Position numbers and translations under genes: made by a program
Shown here: positions 27,423 through 35,625 of the stretch, one piece after another
How the letters are laid out: each line of letters opens with the position of its first letter
How positions within the stretch are numbered: position 1 is the first letter of the stretch
The notes under the pieces: generated by a model
Told to the model about the DNA's origin: nothing
The model's database searches: none
Seen by the model: the letters and a program-made list of their open reading frames with translations, nothing else
Source: Rhodococcus erythropolis NBRC 15567
GTDB taxonomy: Bacteria; Actinomycetota; Actinomycetes; Mycobacteriales; Mycobacteriaceae
Length of the DNA stretch: 64,000 bases
Direction of reading: 5' to 3'
NCBI RefSeq assembly: GCF_001552595.1
Contig: NZ_BCRM01000016.1
Span: 62,001-126,000, forward strand

Positions 27423-27869
27423 GTGAGTGCAAACACCGAAGCCATCGACATGGCACGCATCGCGGCCTTGGCAGCCGACGAGAAGCTGGCCACCGAAGTG
27501 GTGGTGCTCGATGTGTCCGAACAGTTGGTCATCACGGACTGCTTCGTGATCGCATCTGCGACCAACGAGCGTCAGGTCAACTCGATTGTCGAGAACATCG
27601 AAGACCGCCTCCGCGAAGCGGGACACAAGCCGGTCCGCCGTGAAGGCACCCGCGAGGGCCGCTGGGCACTGCTCGACTACGCCGACATCGTCGTCCACGT
27701 CCAGCATGACGAGGAGCGCAACTTCTACGCTCTCGATCGTCTGTGGAAGGACTGCCCGACGGTCGAGGTCGAAGGCCTCGGACAGAACCGTCCCGGCCCC
27801 GCCGATGCCAACACGGTGTTCGAGACCGACACGGTTTCCGAGCCGGACGCGCAGGATCCCTCGCTGTGA
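27423..27869 (+). CDS. rsfS: Ribosomal silencing factor RsfS
   Basis: Binds bL14 on the 50S subunit and blocks subunit joining under starvation. 148 residues from GTG 27423 (GGAGAA upstream). Conserved VVVLDVSEQLVITDCFVIASATNERQV and EGRWALLDYADIVVHV are the RsfS/Iojap fold. The last about 35 residues (after LDRLWKDCP) are an acidic extension. The nadD-rsfS-gpgP order matches mycobacteria; the stop overlaps gpgP by 4 bp. Confidence 0.96.
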   Translation: MSANTEAIDMARIAALAADEKLATEVVVLDVSEQLVITDCFVIASATNERQVNSIVENIEDRLREAGHKPVRREGTREGRWALLDYADIVVHVQHDEERNFYALDRLWKDCPTVEVEGLGQNRPGPADANTVFETDTVSEPDAQDPSL

Positions 27870-28540
27870 CTTCGTCGGCGCCCAGTGCGGCGTCGAACCC
27901 TGTCCGCCGGCTCATCCTGCTGCGTCACGGACAGACCGAATACAACGCCGACTCTCGGATGCAGGGGCAACTCGACACCGACCTGTCGGAGTTGGGACGC
28001 ACGCAGGCCAAGAGTGCAGGTCCGGTGATCGCCGATCGCAGACCGTTGACGATCGTGTCCTCGGATCTGCGGCGCGCGTATTTCACGGCAGTCGCTGTCG
28101 GTGACGCCGCCGGACTTCCGGTCCTCACCGACACGCGTCTGCGTGAGACACACCTGGGTGAATGGCAAGGCCTGACTCATCATGACGTCGACGAGCGCAC
28201 TCCCGGTGTGCGATCTGCCTGGCGAGCGGATGCCACGTTGGCGCCGCCCGGCGGCGAAAGCCGAATCGACGTCGCGAATCGTAGCCTCCCCGTAGTTCAC
28301 GAATTGCTCGACACGCACCCGGACTGGGCCGAGCGGCCCGTAGTTCTGGTGGCGCACGGAGGCTTGATCGCGGCACTGACAGCGGCATTGCTCGACCTAC
28401 CCGTCGATCGCTGGGCCGTCCTCGGCGGATTGGGAAACACCAGTTGGGTGCAACTCAGCGGACACGGCGACGTCAAGTCGATCGAGTGGCGACTCGACGT
28501 ATGGAATGCTTCTGCGAGTGTCGCAAATGACGTCCTCTGA
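27866..28540 (+). CDS. gpgP: Glucosyl-3-phosphoglycerate phosphatase (histidine phosphatase family)
   Basis: Predicted to dephosphorylate glucosyl-3-phosphoglycerate to glucosylglycerate, the primer of methylglucose lipopolysaccharides in mycolic-acid actinobacteria. 224 residues. RHG motif with His21 ([10 protein letters not shown]), Glu in RETHLGEW, and the second catalytic His in [12 protein letters not shown]. The histidine phosphatase superfamily is broad, so the specific call rests on its position between rsfS and octT, as in M. tuberculosis Rv2419c. GTG start overlapping rsfS (GTGA). Confidence 0.85.
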   Translation: MTSSAPSAASNPVRRLILLRHGQTEYNADSRMQGQLDTDLSELGRTQAKSAGPVIADRRPLTIVSSDLRRAYFTAVAVGDAAGLPVLTDTRLRETHLGEWQGLTHHDVDERTPGVRSAWRADATLAPPGGESRIDVANRSLPVVHELLDTHPDWAERPVVLVAHGGLIAALTAALLDLPVDRWAVLGGLGNTSWVQLSGHGDVKSIEWRLDVWNASASVANDVL

Positions 28541-29309
28541 AAGTGCCGACGGGCAGCGCCCCGTCCTCCTCGTGCTCGCGGATTCGCTGTCGTATTTCGG
28601 CCCCAAGGGCGGCCTCGCGGCAGATCATCCACGCATCTGGCCCAACATCGTGGCCGACGAACTCGGCTGGGACGTCGAGTTGGTCGCCCGTATCGGCTGG
28701 ACGTGCCGCGACGCGTGGTGGGCACTGACTCAGGATCCTCGTGTGTGGGCGGCGGTGCCGCGGGCCGGCGCCGTCGTGTTCGCGGTCGGCGGTATGGACT
28801 CGCTACCGTCCCCATTGCCTACCGCGCTCCGCGAGACCATCCGCTACGTTCGTCCTCCGGCGCTTCGACGCGTGGTGCGCGAGGGTTATCAGTGGCTGCA
28901 GCCGCGGCTTGCACCTCTGGGCCGCCCGGTCGCACTTCCGCCCAAGCTGAGCGTCGAGTATTTGGAAAGCTCGCGAAATGCGTTGGAGTACATGCGGCCG
29001 GAACTGCCGATGATCGCGACCCTGCCGTCGGTGCACCGCAGCGATGCCTACGCGAGCGTGCACGCCGGACGACCTGCCGCGGTGTCCGCGATCACCGAGT
29101 GGGCTACGGAGAAAGACGTTCCCGTAGTCGATCTCGCGGATGCAGTGCGTGACAACGTCTTTTCCGAGAACGGCAACCCCGACGGTATTCACTGGGGTTG
29201 GGACGGTCATGTCGGTGTAGCCCGCGCGATGATCGCTGCGATTCGCGGGGTGGAGTCGAAGAAAGTGGTTTCGCCGCAACTGGTATCACCGCCGAGCGAA
29301 GTCGGGTAG
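28527..29309 (+). CDS. octT: Diglucosylglycerate octanoyltransferase-like SGNH protein
   Basis: Predicted to transfer octanoate to diglucosylglycerate, an early step of methylglucose lipopolysaccharide assembly. 260 residues from ATG 28527, overlapping gpgP by 14 bp; an ATG 7 codons upstream is an alternative. SGNH-hydrolase signs: [11 protein letters not shown] with nucleophile candidate Ser20, a GGMDS block and a C-terminal catalytic Asp/His pair in [12 protein letters not shown]. Location next to gpgP, as for Rv2418c, supports the call. The function was assigned in mycobacteria and is inferred here. Confidence 0.8.
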   Translation: MTSSESADGQRPVLLVLADSLSYFGPKGGLAADHPRIWPNIVADELGWDVELVARIGWTCRDAWWALTQDPRVWAAVPRAGAVVFAVGGMDSLPSPLPTALRETIRYVRPPALRRVVREGYQWLQPRLAPLGRPVALPPKLSVEYLESSRNALEYMRPELPMIATLPSVHRSDAYASVHAGRPAAVSAITEWATEKDVPVVDLADAVRDNVFSENGNPDGIHWGWDGHVGVARAMIAAIRGVESKKVVSPQLVSPPSEVG

Positions 29310-29313
29310 CAGA

Positions 29314-30168
29314 ATGCCGGTCGTCGTCGTCACGGATTCCTCCGCCTGCATCCCGCAGGAGTCGGCCGACGCATGTGGGATTCAGGTGGTTCCGCTCCAT
29401 GTGCTCCGTGACGGCTGCGACTTGCGTGAGGGTGTCGACGCAATGCCGAGCGACCTGTCAGGAGTGACAACGGCCGGAGCGTCGCCCGCCGAGTTGTCCG
29501 AAGCGTATGCACGCGCCCTGGACATGAGCGACGGTGACGGCGTTCTCGCCGTGCACATTTCACGGCAACTCTCGGGAACGTGGGAAGCCGGACGAGTCGC
29601 AGCCCAGGAGTTCGGAGGAGCCGTCCGGATCGTCGATTCGCAGTCGGCCGGAATGGGTTTGGGCTATCCCGCTCTCGAAGCTGCGCGCTTGGCCGAGAAG
29701 GGCGCGTCACTCGAAGAGGCGTACGGCCGGGCGGTCGACGTCGCGAGTCGTGGGCGCTGCTACATCGTCGTCGACAAACTTGATCAATTGCGTCGGGGCG
29801 GACGAATCGGAACCGCAGCCGCGTTGTTGGGTACTGCATTGGCGATGAAGCCGATCCTGCATCTGGTGGACGGCAAGCTCGTGCTCGGTGAAAAAACACG
29901 TACGACCACCAAAGCGCTTGCACGCTTGGTGGATTCGGCAGTCGAGCGCGCCGGTCTCGGCCGCGTGGCGATAGCCGTGCATCACATGCGAGCGCGAGAG
30001 CGTGCCGACGCGATAGCGGAACAGTTGGCCGAGCGCATTCCCGATGTGGCGGAATCCGTGGTCACCGACTTCAGCGCGGTTATCGGAGCGCACGTCGGTG
30101 TCGGCGCGATCGGTGTTGTCGTGTGTCCGCTGCCGGAGATCGACAGCGCGGTGGACGCGAACACCTGA
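29314..30168 (+). CDS. DegV family fatty-acid-binding protein
   Basis: 284 residues. VVVVTDSSACIP at the N-terminus, the TTAGASPAEL stretch near residue 50 and SRQLSGTWEAG are DegV marks. DegV proteins bind fatty acids and present them to a fatty-acid kinase; no FakA-like kinase is in the window. Placed directly after octT, which also handles an acyl group, and 4 bp from it, so cotranscribed. Confidence 0.9.
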   Translation: MPVVVVTDSSACIPQESADACGIQVVPLHVLRDGCDLREGVDAMPSDLSGVTTAGASPAELSEAYARALDMSDGDGVLAVHISRQLSGTWEAGRVAAQEFGGAVRIVDSQSAGMGLGYPALEAARLAEKGASLEEAYGRAVDVASRGRCYIVVDKLDQLRRGGRIGTAAALLGTALAMKPILHLVDGKLVLGEKTRTTTKALARLVDSAVERAGLGRVAIAVHHMRARERADAIAEQLAERIPDVAESVVTDFSAVIGAHVGVGAIGVVVCPLPEIDSAVDANT

Positions 30169-30172
30169 TCGT

Positions 30173-30199
30173 TTCTCCACAATCCGCGAGTTCTCCACA
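30173..30199 (+). promoter_or_regulatory. Two TTCTCCACA direct repeats (DnaA-box-like) before comEA
   Basis: TTCTCCACA at 30173-30181 and at 30191-30199, 18 bp apart, in the 81-bp gap between degV and comEA. Each differs from the DnaA-box form TTATCCACA or TTGTCCACA at one position. Role unknown. Confidence 0.35.
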
Positions 30200-30249
30200 G
30201 ATTGAAATTGCTCGTCTTCGGCGGCATGGTCTCTCGTTAGCGTCCAGTC

Positions 30250-31170
30250 ATGAGGATCAGCGAGGAGCGCGAGCGGGCGCGTGATCGCCTCGCGGCGATG
30301 GACGGGAACTACCGGCAGCGACAGGCCGTCGACGACTTCGAGGATTCAGCGTCTTTCGAGAGGTCCCCGCAGCCATTCGAGAGGTCCCCCGAGTGGCTTC
30401 AGGACTTCGACGAAGACGAATACGAGGCTCAACCCGACTCGTCACGGTTCGATCGGCTGCCCGAGCGCTGGCGCGGTACACGTTGGCGCCCGAGCCGATC
30501 GGCGACCTGGGTGTTGGCGATCGTTGCAGTTCTGGCCACGGCAATCGGCTTGTTCACGGTGTGGTGGGATTCTCCGAGTTTGCAGGCGGTCCCACCGTTG
30601 CCCTCGCCCCAGAATGTCACGGAGCAGAATGTCACGGCGCAGAATGTCACTGCCGACGATGGTGAATCAGCCAGTCCCGTACGGACCGGCGTCGTAGCGG
30701 AGCAGCCGCCTGAGGCTTTGGTGGTCAGTGTCGTCGGACTCGTGCGCACGCCTGGGCTCGTCAACCTACATTCGGGCTCGCGCATCGCCGACGCGCTCGC
30801 TGCGGCAGGTGGAGTGCTCGAGGGCGCAGAGACGGTGGGCCTGAATCTGGCACAGAAGCTTGCCGATGGTGATCAGATCGTGGTGGGGGCCGCCGATCAG
30901 TCCGGTGGTGTTTCAGCGAGTTCGAGTACCACTGCGGGAGGGACCGGCCCCGCCGCCGCGGGGGAATCCGGCGGGGCTGGTCTGGTGAACCTCAACACCG
31001 CTACCGAGGCCGAACTGGACGACCTTCCCGGGGTAGGGCCGGTAACGGCTGCGGCGATCATCTCCTGGCGAACTTCCAACGGAAAATTCACGGACATAGA
31101 ACAATTGGGGGAAGTCGACGGGATCGGCCCGGCAAGGTTGGCCAAACTGCGAGTGCTGGTATCGGTGTGA
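30250..31170 (+). CDS. comEA: ComEA-like DNA-binding membrane protein
   Basis: 306 residues. A charged cytoplasmic N-terminus carries a FERSP repeat (residues about 36-47). One transmembrane helix lies near 86-108. A Thr/Asn/Gln-rich spacer contains three NVT repeats encoded by 15-bp tandem DNA copies. An SLBB domain (VVSVVGLVRTPGLVNLHSGSRIADAL, about 158-215) precedes a C-terminal helix-hairpin-helix DNA-binding domain (VNLNTATEAELDDLPGVGPVTAAAII). ComEA binds incoming DNA at the cell surface. It overlaps comEC by 4 bp, as in competence operons, although natural competence is rarely shown in this group. Confidence 0.92.
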   Translation: MRISEERERARDRLAAMDGNYRQRQAVDDFEDSASFERSPQPFERSPEWLQDFDEDEYEAQPDSSRFDRLPERWRGTRWRPSRSATWVLAIVAVLATAIGLFTVWWDSPSLQAVPPLPSPQNVTEQNVTAQNVTADDGESASPVRTGVVAEQPPEALVVSVVGLVRTPGLVNLHSGSRIADALAAAGGVLEGAETVGLNLAQKLADGDQIVVGAADQSGGVSASSSTTAGGTGPAAAGESGGAGLVNLNTATEAELDDLPGVGPVTAAAIISWRTSNGKFTDIEQLGEVDGIGPARLAKLRVLVSV

Positions 31171-33527
31171 ACGAACCGGAAGTCTCGCCGGTCCTCGACG
31201 CTCGACTGCTACCGTCGGCCGTCGCAGTGTGGGGGAGCAGTGCGGTGGGGATCCTGTTCGGCGCGGTCGCCGCGTGGGTACTGGCGGTGGCATGCGCTAT
31301 TCCAGCGGCAATCCTCACTTACGCGGTTGTGCGCCGGACATCAGCGGTGTGGGTACGAATCATGTTGGTTGCATTGCTGTTCGGTGCCGGATGCAGTGTC
31401 GTCAGCGGGTGGCGGGCGTCCGAGGTCGAGGGGCACCCACTGACCCGTGCTGCCTTCGAAGGAGCGTGGGTGAGTGTCGAAGTGGAACCCTCGGAGGATC
31501 CGCAAGCAGTCTCTGGCGCGGCGGGTCAAGGTCAGATTTTCTTCAGGGCAACCGTCAATTCGGTGACTTCCCAGAATCACAGGTACTCCGGAGGCGGCCT
31601 GGTCACCATCCGGGCACCCAGTTCGTCGTGGCTCGAAGTTGTTCCAGGGCAGAGCCTCACGGTTCGCGGCCGGGCGAGTCAGCCATGGCGTAGCGATTCC
31701 ACACTCGCGGTGATCACGTCCGAAGGGCCTCCCGTCGCGGTGGGAGAAGTGCCCTGGTATCAGCGATGGGCGAGTGTAGTGCGTACTCGTTTCGCCGCTG
31801 CGTGCTCGGCTGCGCTCCCGCCGGATCAGGCAGGTCTGCTGCCTGGCCTCGTCGTCGGAGACACATCGGCGTTGTCGCCGGTGGTGAAGGACAACTTCAC
31901 CGTTGCCGGGCTTTCCCATCTGACCGCGGTGTCCGGCGCCAATATCAGCATTCTGCTCGGGGCGGTTCTGCTGCTGGTCAGAGCCGCGGCGCTCAGTCCG
32001 CGCGTCGGTGCTGCTTTGGCGCTGGTAGCCCTCGTTGCGTTTGTTGTCGTCGCGAGGCCGTCGCCGAGTGTTCTGCGCGCCTCGGTGATGGGCCTGATCG
32101 GCCTGCTCAGTCTGGTGACCGGTCGACGCAAACAGGCACTGCCTGCTCTTGCCGCAGCCGTCATCGTTCTGGTTGTCGTGATGCCCGAACTTGCCGTCGA
32201 CTGGGGGTTTGCGCTGTCGACCACGGCCACGGGCGCGTTGGTAATCATTGCTCCGGTGTGGGTGGAGGTGCTTCGTCGACGAGGTTGGCCCCGTTGGTTT
32301 TCGGAGATGACAGCCGTCTCGAGTGCTGCGTTTGTCGTGTCTGCGCCACTGGTGGGCGCCATGGCGGGAACCTTCAGTGTGGTTACGATTGCCGCGAACA
32401 TGGCCGTGGCGCCTGTGATCGGAATCATCACGGTGTTCGGTGCGGTGATTGCCTTGTGTGCGCTGATCTGTCCACCGATCGCGGTGTTCATCACGCCGCT
32501 GGTCCGGCCGCCGATGGGGTGGCTGCTGTACGTGTCCGAGCGGGCGGCGGCGCTTCCCGGAGCGTCGGTGGTGGTGCCGTCAGGGCTCATCGGTGCTCTG
32601 ATCGTCGTGGGCGTCTTACTGGCCGCGGCCCTGACGCTGTGGAATCGGATCTCGAGATGGGTCGTCGGCGTCCTCGTTCTGGGAGTTGTTCTAGCCCTCG
32701 TCTTTCAGCACGTGTTCGGCGGTGGTCGTATTGCTCCGGGGTGGGTACTGGTGATGTGCGACGTCGGTCAAGGGGACGGTCTTGTGCTCTCGACTGGAGA
32801 CGGCAGGGTGATCGTCATCGATGTCGGTCCTGATCCCACGTCGATGGATCGTTGCCTGAACATGTTGGACGTCAACGACATCGCGTTGCTGATGATCAGT
32901 CATTTTCACGCCGATCACATCGGTGGATTGGAAGCAGTCCTGAGTGGGCGTTCGGTCGCTGCGGTCGGAGTCGGGTCGATGTTGTTGCCGGAGTCAGGTT
33001 TTCGGGCGGTGAAGGATGCGGCCGAATCGCAGGCCGTTCCGGTTGTCTCGTTGCGTGCAGGTATGGAGTTGACGTTGGGATCGGTGAACATGGAGGTTCT
33101 CGGACCGTTGCTTCCGGCTCCCCGCGATACGGGGGACGGCGCGGACGCCGCCAACGATCAGTCGCTGGTGGTGATGGCACACACGGACGCGGGTCGAATT
33201 CTGTTGACGGGCGACGCCGAAGTTGCGGGGGAGAAGGCCATCCTCCGATCGGGAACGGACGTGAAGGCCGATGTGTTGAAGCTGCCCCATCACGGTTCTC
33301 GGACCACATCGTCGGCATTTCTGGAAGCGGTGCGTCCGAGGTTGACGATGATCAGCGTCGGCGACGGCAACAGTTTCGGGCACCCGAATGAGGAGGTTCT
33401 CGACGAACTGGTTTCGTTGGGCGGGGCGGTGGTTCGGACCGACGCCGACGGCACCGTCGCTGTGTACGGCGGGGGCGGCGGGTCTGTGTCGATCGTGTCG
33501 GTTCCTCGTGGGACCATCTTCGGGTGA
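31167..33527 (+). CDS. comEC: ComEC/Rec2 family DNA internalization protein
   Basis: 786 residues: an N-terminal region with about three helices and an OB-like DUF4131 part, the Competence domain with GLSHLTAVSGANISILLG near residue 246 and many helices, then a C-terminal metallo-beta-lactamase-like domain with SHFHADHIGGLEA near residue 578 and KLPHHGSRTTSSAFLEAVRP. All nuclease-type metal ligands (HxHxDH) are present. Expected to form the DNA channel across the cell membrane. GTG start overlapping comEA, and a 4-bp overlap with holA. Confidence 0.94.
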   Translation: MNEPEVSPVLDARLLPSAVAVWGSSAVGILFGAVAAWVLAVACAIPAAILTYAVVRRTSAVWVRIMLVALLFGAGCSVVSGWRASEVEGHPLTRAAFEGAWVSVEVEPSEDPQAVSGAAGQGQIFFRATVNSVTSQNHRYSGGGLVTIRAPSSSWLEVVPGQSLTVRGRASQPWRSDSTLAVITSEGPPVAVGEVPWYQRWASVVRTRFAAACSAALPPDQAGLLPGLVVGDTSALSPVVKDNFTVAGLSHLTAVSGANISILLGAVLLLVRAAALSPRVGAALALVALVAFVVVARPSPSVLRASVMGLIGLLSLVTGRRKQALPALAAAVIVLVVVMPELAVDWGFALSTTATGALVIIAPVWVEVLRRRGWPRWFSEMTAVSSAAFVVSAPLVGAMAGTFSVVTIAANMAVAPVIGIITVFGAVIALCALICPPIAVFITPLVRPPMGWLLYVSERAAALPGASVVVPSGLIGALIVVGVLLAAALTLWNRISRWVVGVLVLGVVLALVFQHVFGGGRIAPGWVLVMCDVGQGDGLVLSTGDGRVIVIDVGPDPTSMDRCLNMLDVNDIALLMISHFHADHIGGLEAVLSGRSVAAVGVGSMLLPESGFRAVKDAAESQAVPVVSLRAGMELTLGSVNMEVLGPLLPAPRDTGDGADAANDQSLVVMAHTDAGRILLTGDAEVAGEKAILRSGTDVKADVLKLPHHGSRTTSSAFLEAVRPRLTMISVGDGNSFGHPNEEVLDELVSLGGAVVRTDADGTVAVYGGGGGSVSIVSVPRGTIFG

Positions 33528-34501
33528 GTAATCCGTCTGGAGTCGATCCGCTGCATCTTGTTCTCGGGGACGACGAGTTCCTGATCGACCGCACGGTATC
33601 GCAGCTCATCAGAGCCGTCCGCGGTGACCGCGGCCAGGGTATTTCGGATCTCCCGGTGACCAAGATGCGTGCCGGAGACACCAATGCTCCCGAGTTGGCT
33701 GAGCTGCTCAGCCCCTCTCTTTTTGCCGAAGACCGTGTGATCGTCCTGGAATCGGCCGCAGAAGCAGGCAAAGATGCCGTAGCTCTTGTTCTCGAGGCGG
33801 CGCGTGAGCCGGCAGAAGGCGTCGTTCTGATCGTCGTGCACTCGGGCGGCGGTCGCGCGAAGGCGTTGGCGCCGGCCCTCGAGAAGCTCGGCGCGACGGT
33901 TCACAACTGCGGAAAACTGAACAAGAGTCAGCTTGTCGACTTCGTCCGGGGTGAGTTTCGGACCGCCGACGTGAGGGTTGCTCCCGATGCGATCGCCGCG
34001 ATGATCGAAAGCGTCGGCTCCAACCTTCGCGAACTTGCGTCGGCCTGCTCGCAATTGGCGGCAGATACCGGCGGCAAGATCGACGTGGATGCAGTCCACA
34101 AGTACTACTCGGGCAAGGCCGAGGTTTCCGGATTCGATGTGGCCGACAAAGTTATCGTCGGCGATACCCGGGGTGCGCTCGAGGCTCTGCGATGGGCTGA
34201 CCAGATCGGAACTGCGCACGTTCTGCTCGCTGACGCCCTCGCCGATGCAGTCCACACCATCGCCAAGGTCGGCCCGTTTGCACGGGGCGGTGACCCGTTC
34301 CGGTTGGCGTCGGATCTCGGGATGCCGCCGTGGAAGGTCAAGAAGGCGATCAAGGAAGTCGGCGGTTGGGATCCCACGTCGATCGGCGCTGCGATGCAGA
34401 TCGTCGCCGCTCTCAATGCCGACGTGAAGGGCGCCGCAGTCGACTCGTCCTTCGCTCTGGAGATGGCAGTGCGGAAAGTGTGCGCGTTGCGGAAGAACTG
34501 A
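33524..34501 (+). CDS. holA: DNA polymerase III subunit delta
   Basis: Clamp-loader subunit that opens the beta sliding clamp. 325 residues from GTG 33524. HLVLGDDEFLIDRTVSQLI at the N-terminus, then FAEDRVIVLE, KLNKSQLVDFVRGEF and the C-terminal LADALADAVHTIAKVGPFARGG with a PPWKVKKAIKEV block. No zinc module, as is normal for delta. comEA-comEC-holA are chained by 4-bp overlaps. Its last 89 bp overlap a convergent membrane-protein frame. Confidence 0.95.
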   Translation: MSNPSGVDPLHLVLGDDEFLIDRTVSQLIRAVRGDRGQGISDLPVTKMRAGDTNAPELAELLSPSLFAEDRVIVLESAAEAGKDAVALVLEAAREPAEGVVLIVVHSGGGRAKALAPALEKLGATVHNCGKLNKSQLVDFVRGEFRTADVRVAPDAIAAMIESVGSNLRELASACSQLAADTGGKIDVDAVHKYYSGKAEVSGFDVADKVIVGDTRGALEALRWADQIGTAHVLLADALADAVHTIAKVGPFARGGDPFRLASDLGMPPWKVKKAIKEVGGWDPTSIGAAMQIVAALNADVKGAAVDSSFALEMAVRKVCALRKN

Positions 34502-35012
34502 GGACAACATGGCCGATCGCGCGGCCGGCCAGAAGTAGTCCGACGACAGTGGCGGCCGTGGCCTCGGCCACCCGGTAGTCGAGGCGTTTCACGCAGGCTT
34601 GCTCCAACTGGGTGTGCGGAATGGCCTGAGGCCGTGTCGTTGGTTCACCAGTCCTGATGTCGGTCACTCGTAGGGAGTCGTTCGGCGCCGGATTCATCAC
34701 ACTGCCGCAGACAATTGTTTCTTGGCCGATGCTGTCTACCGGCACCTTCACGGTGGTGAGTAGCGCTCGTCCAGTGGCGAGAAACGCCAGAATCGCAACG
34801 AGTGAACACATCACGCCGAAGAAGATCCAGGATTCGCTCCGTTGCCTGCGCTTCCACCATCCGTAGCTTGCTGCGACTCCGACGACTGCAACCGTCAATG
34901 ATTCCCACCAACGAGGGATCCCCAGGGCTGCCAATACGCCGAAAGCGACGACCGCCCAGAAGACAGTCGTGAACAACCAGCTGCGAGGGCGTTTCCCGTT
35001 GACCGCCATCAT
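34413..35012 (-). CDS. Hypothetical membrane protein overlapping holA
   Basis: About 199 residues. Three hydrophobic segments are seen in the first half (LFTTVFWAVVAFGVLAALG, SLTVAVVGVAASYGW, IFFGVMCSLVAILAFLATG), then a soluble stretch with two cysteines and a fourth hydrophobic segment (AATVVGLLLAGRAIGHVVL). The C-terminal about 30 residues are coded antisense to the end of holA and are Arg/Ser/Thr-rich, so this part may be poorly constrained. ATG-ATG start at 35012/35009, no strong Shine-Dalgarno. It is the only plausible gene in the 34502-35167 stretch. Not recognised; could be lineage-specific. Confidence 0.6.
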   Translation of the reverse strand: MMAVNGKRPRSWLFTTVFWAVVAFGVLAALGIPRWWESLTVAVVGVAASYGWWKRRQRSESWIFFGVMCSLVAILAFLATGRALLTTVKVPVDSIGQETIVCGSVMNPAPNDSLRVTDIRTGEPTTRPQAIPHTQLEQACVKRLDYRVAEATAATVVGLLLAGRAIGHVVLSSSATRTLSALPSPERRTSRLRRPSRRH

Positions 35013-35090
35013 CAGATGGTCGCAGCCCGATCCACATATTCCGTGCAAGACATGGATGGCGGGTTTTTGCTCTGATCCGATTGAGCACGC

Positions 35091-35125
35091 AAAATAGCCG
35101 CCTGGTCTTTCGACCTGGCGGCTAT
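35091..35125 (-). terminator. Intrinsic terminator of rpsT
   Basis: On the minus strand ATAGCCGCC pairs with GGCGGCTAT (35117-35125 with 35094-35102); after one mismatch, GGTC/GACC (35112-35115 with 35104-35107) extends the stem around a 4-nt loop. TTTTG follows on the minus strand (35091-35094). Good T-tailed terminator 43 bp past rpsT. Confidence 0.9.
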
Positions 35126-35167
35126 CGAGACGAACCAGTATGACGGCGAACCGTCACAGTGGAAACG

Positions 35168-35428
35168 TCAGAGCTTGTTGGCAGCCTGCGAGAGTGCAGA
35201 CTTCTTGTTGGCAGCCTGGTTGGCGTGAATGACGCCCTTGCTGGCTGCCTTGTCGAGCTTGCGGCTGGTGGAGACGAGGAGCTCGTTGGCCTTGTCCTTG
35301 TCACCGGCTGCCGCAGCCTCGCGGAATGAACGGATCGCGGTACGCAGCGAGGACTTCACCGACTGGTTACGGAGTCGGGCCGCCTCGTTGGTACGGATTC
35401 GCTTCACCTGGGACTTGATGTTGGCCAC
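35168..35428 (-). CDS. rpsT: 30S ribosomal protein S20 (bS20)
   Basis: 86 residues from GTG 35428, starting [15 protein letters not shown], the universal bS20 start (ANIKSQ). Helical, Lys/Arg/Ala-rich, with [12 protein letters not shown] at the end. AAGGA precedes the GTG. A monocistronic gene facing away from the ATP-grasp gene across about 200 bp, opposite to its surroundings, as in mycobacteria. Confidence 0.97.
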   Translation of the reverse strand: MANIKSQVKRIRTNEAARLRNQSVKSSLRTAIRSFREAAAAGDKDKANELLVSTSRKLDKAASKGVIHANQAANKKSALSQAANKL

Positions 35429-35625
35429 GCGTAAAATCCTTGTCGTCTTTAGCTGGTTACGGTCGAGAAAGCTGTGGGCGCACTGATGCACCGACTGGCA
35501 AGATTACCAGCCGAGGGCCCAAGAACCCAAACCGTCGCACGTTGCGTCTGTCGAGAAGAGTACACCGAGCGCCCGATTTCTCGCCGCGCTGCCGAATAGC
35601 CCCACTTGTAGCAGCATGTTGCCCT

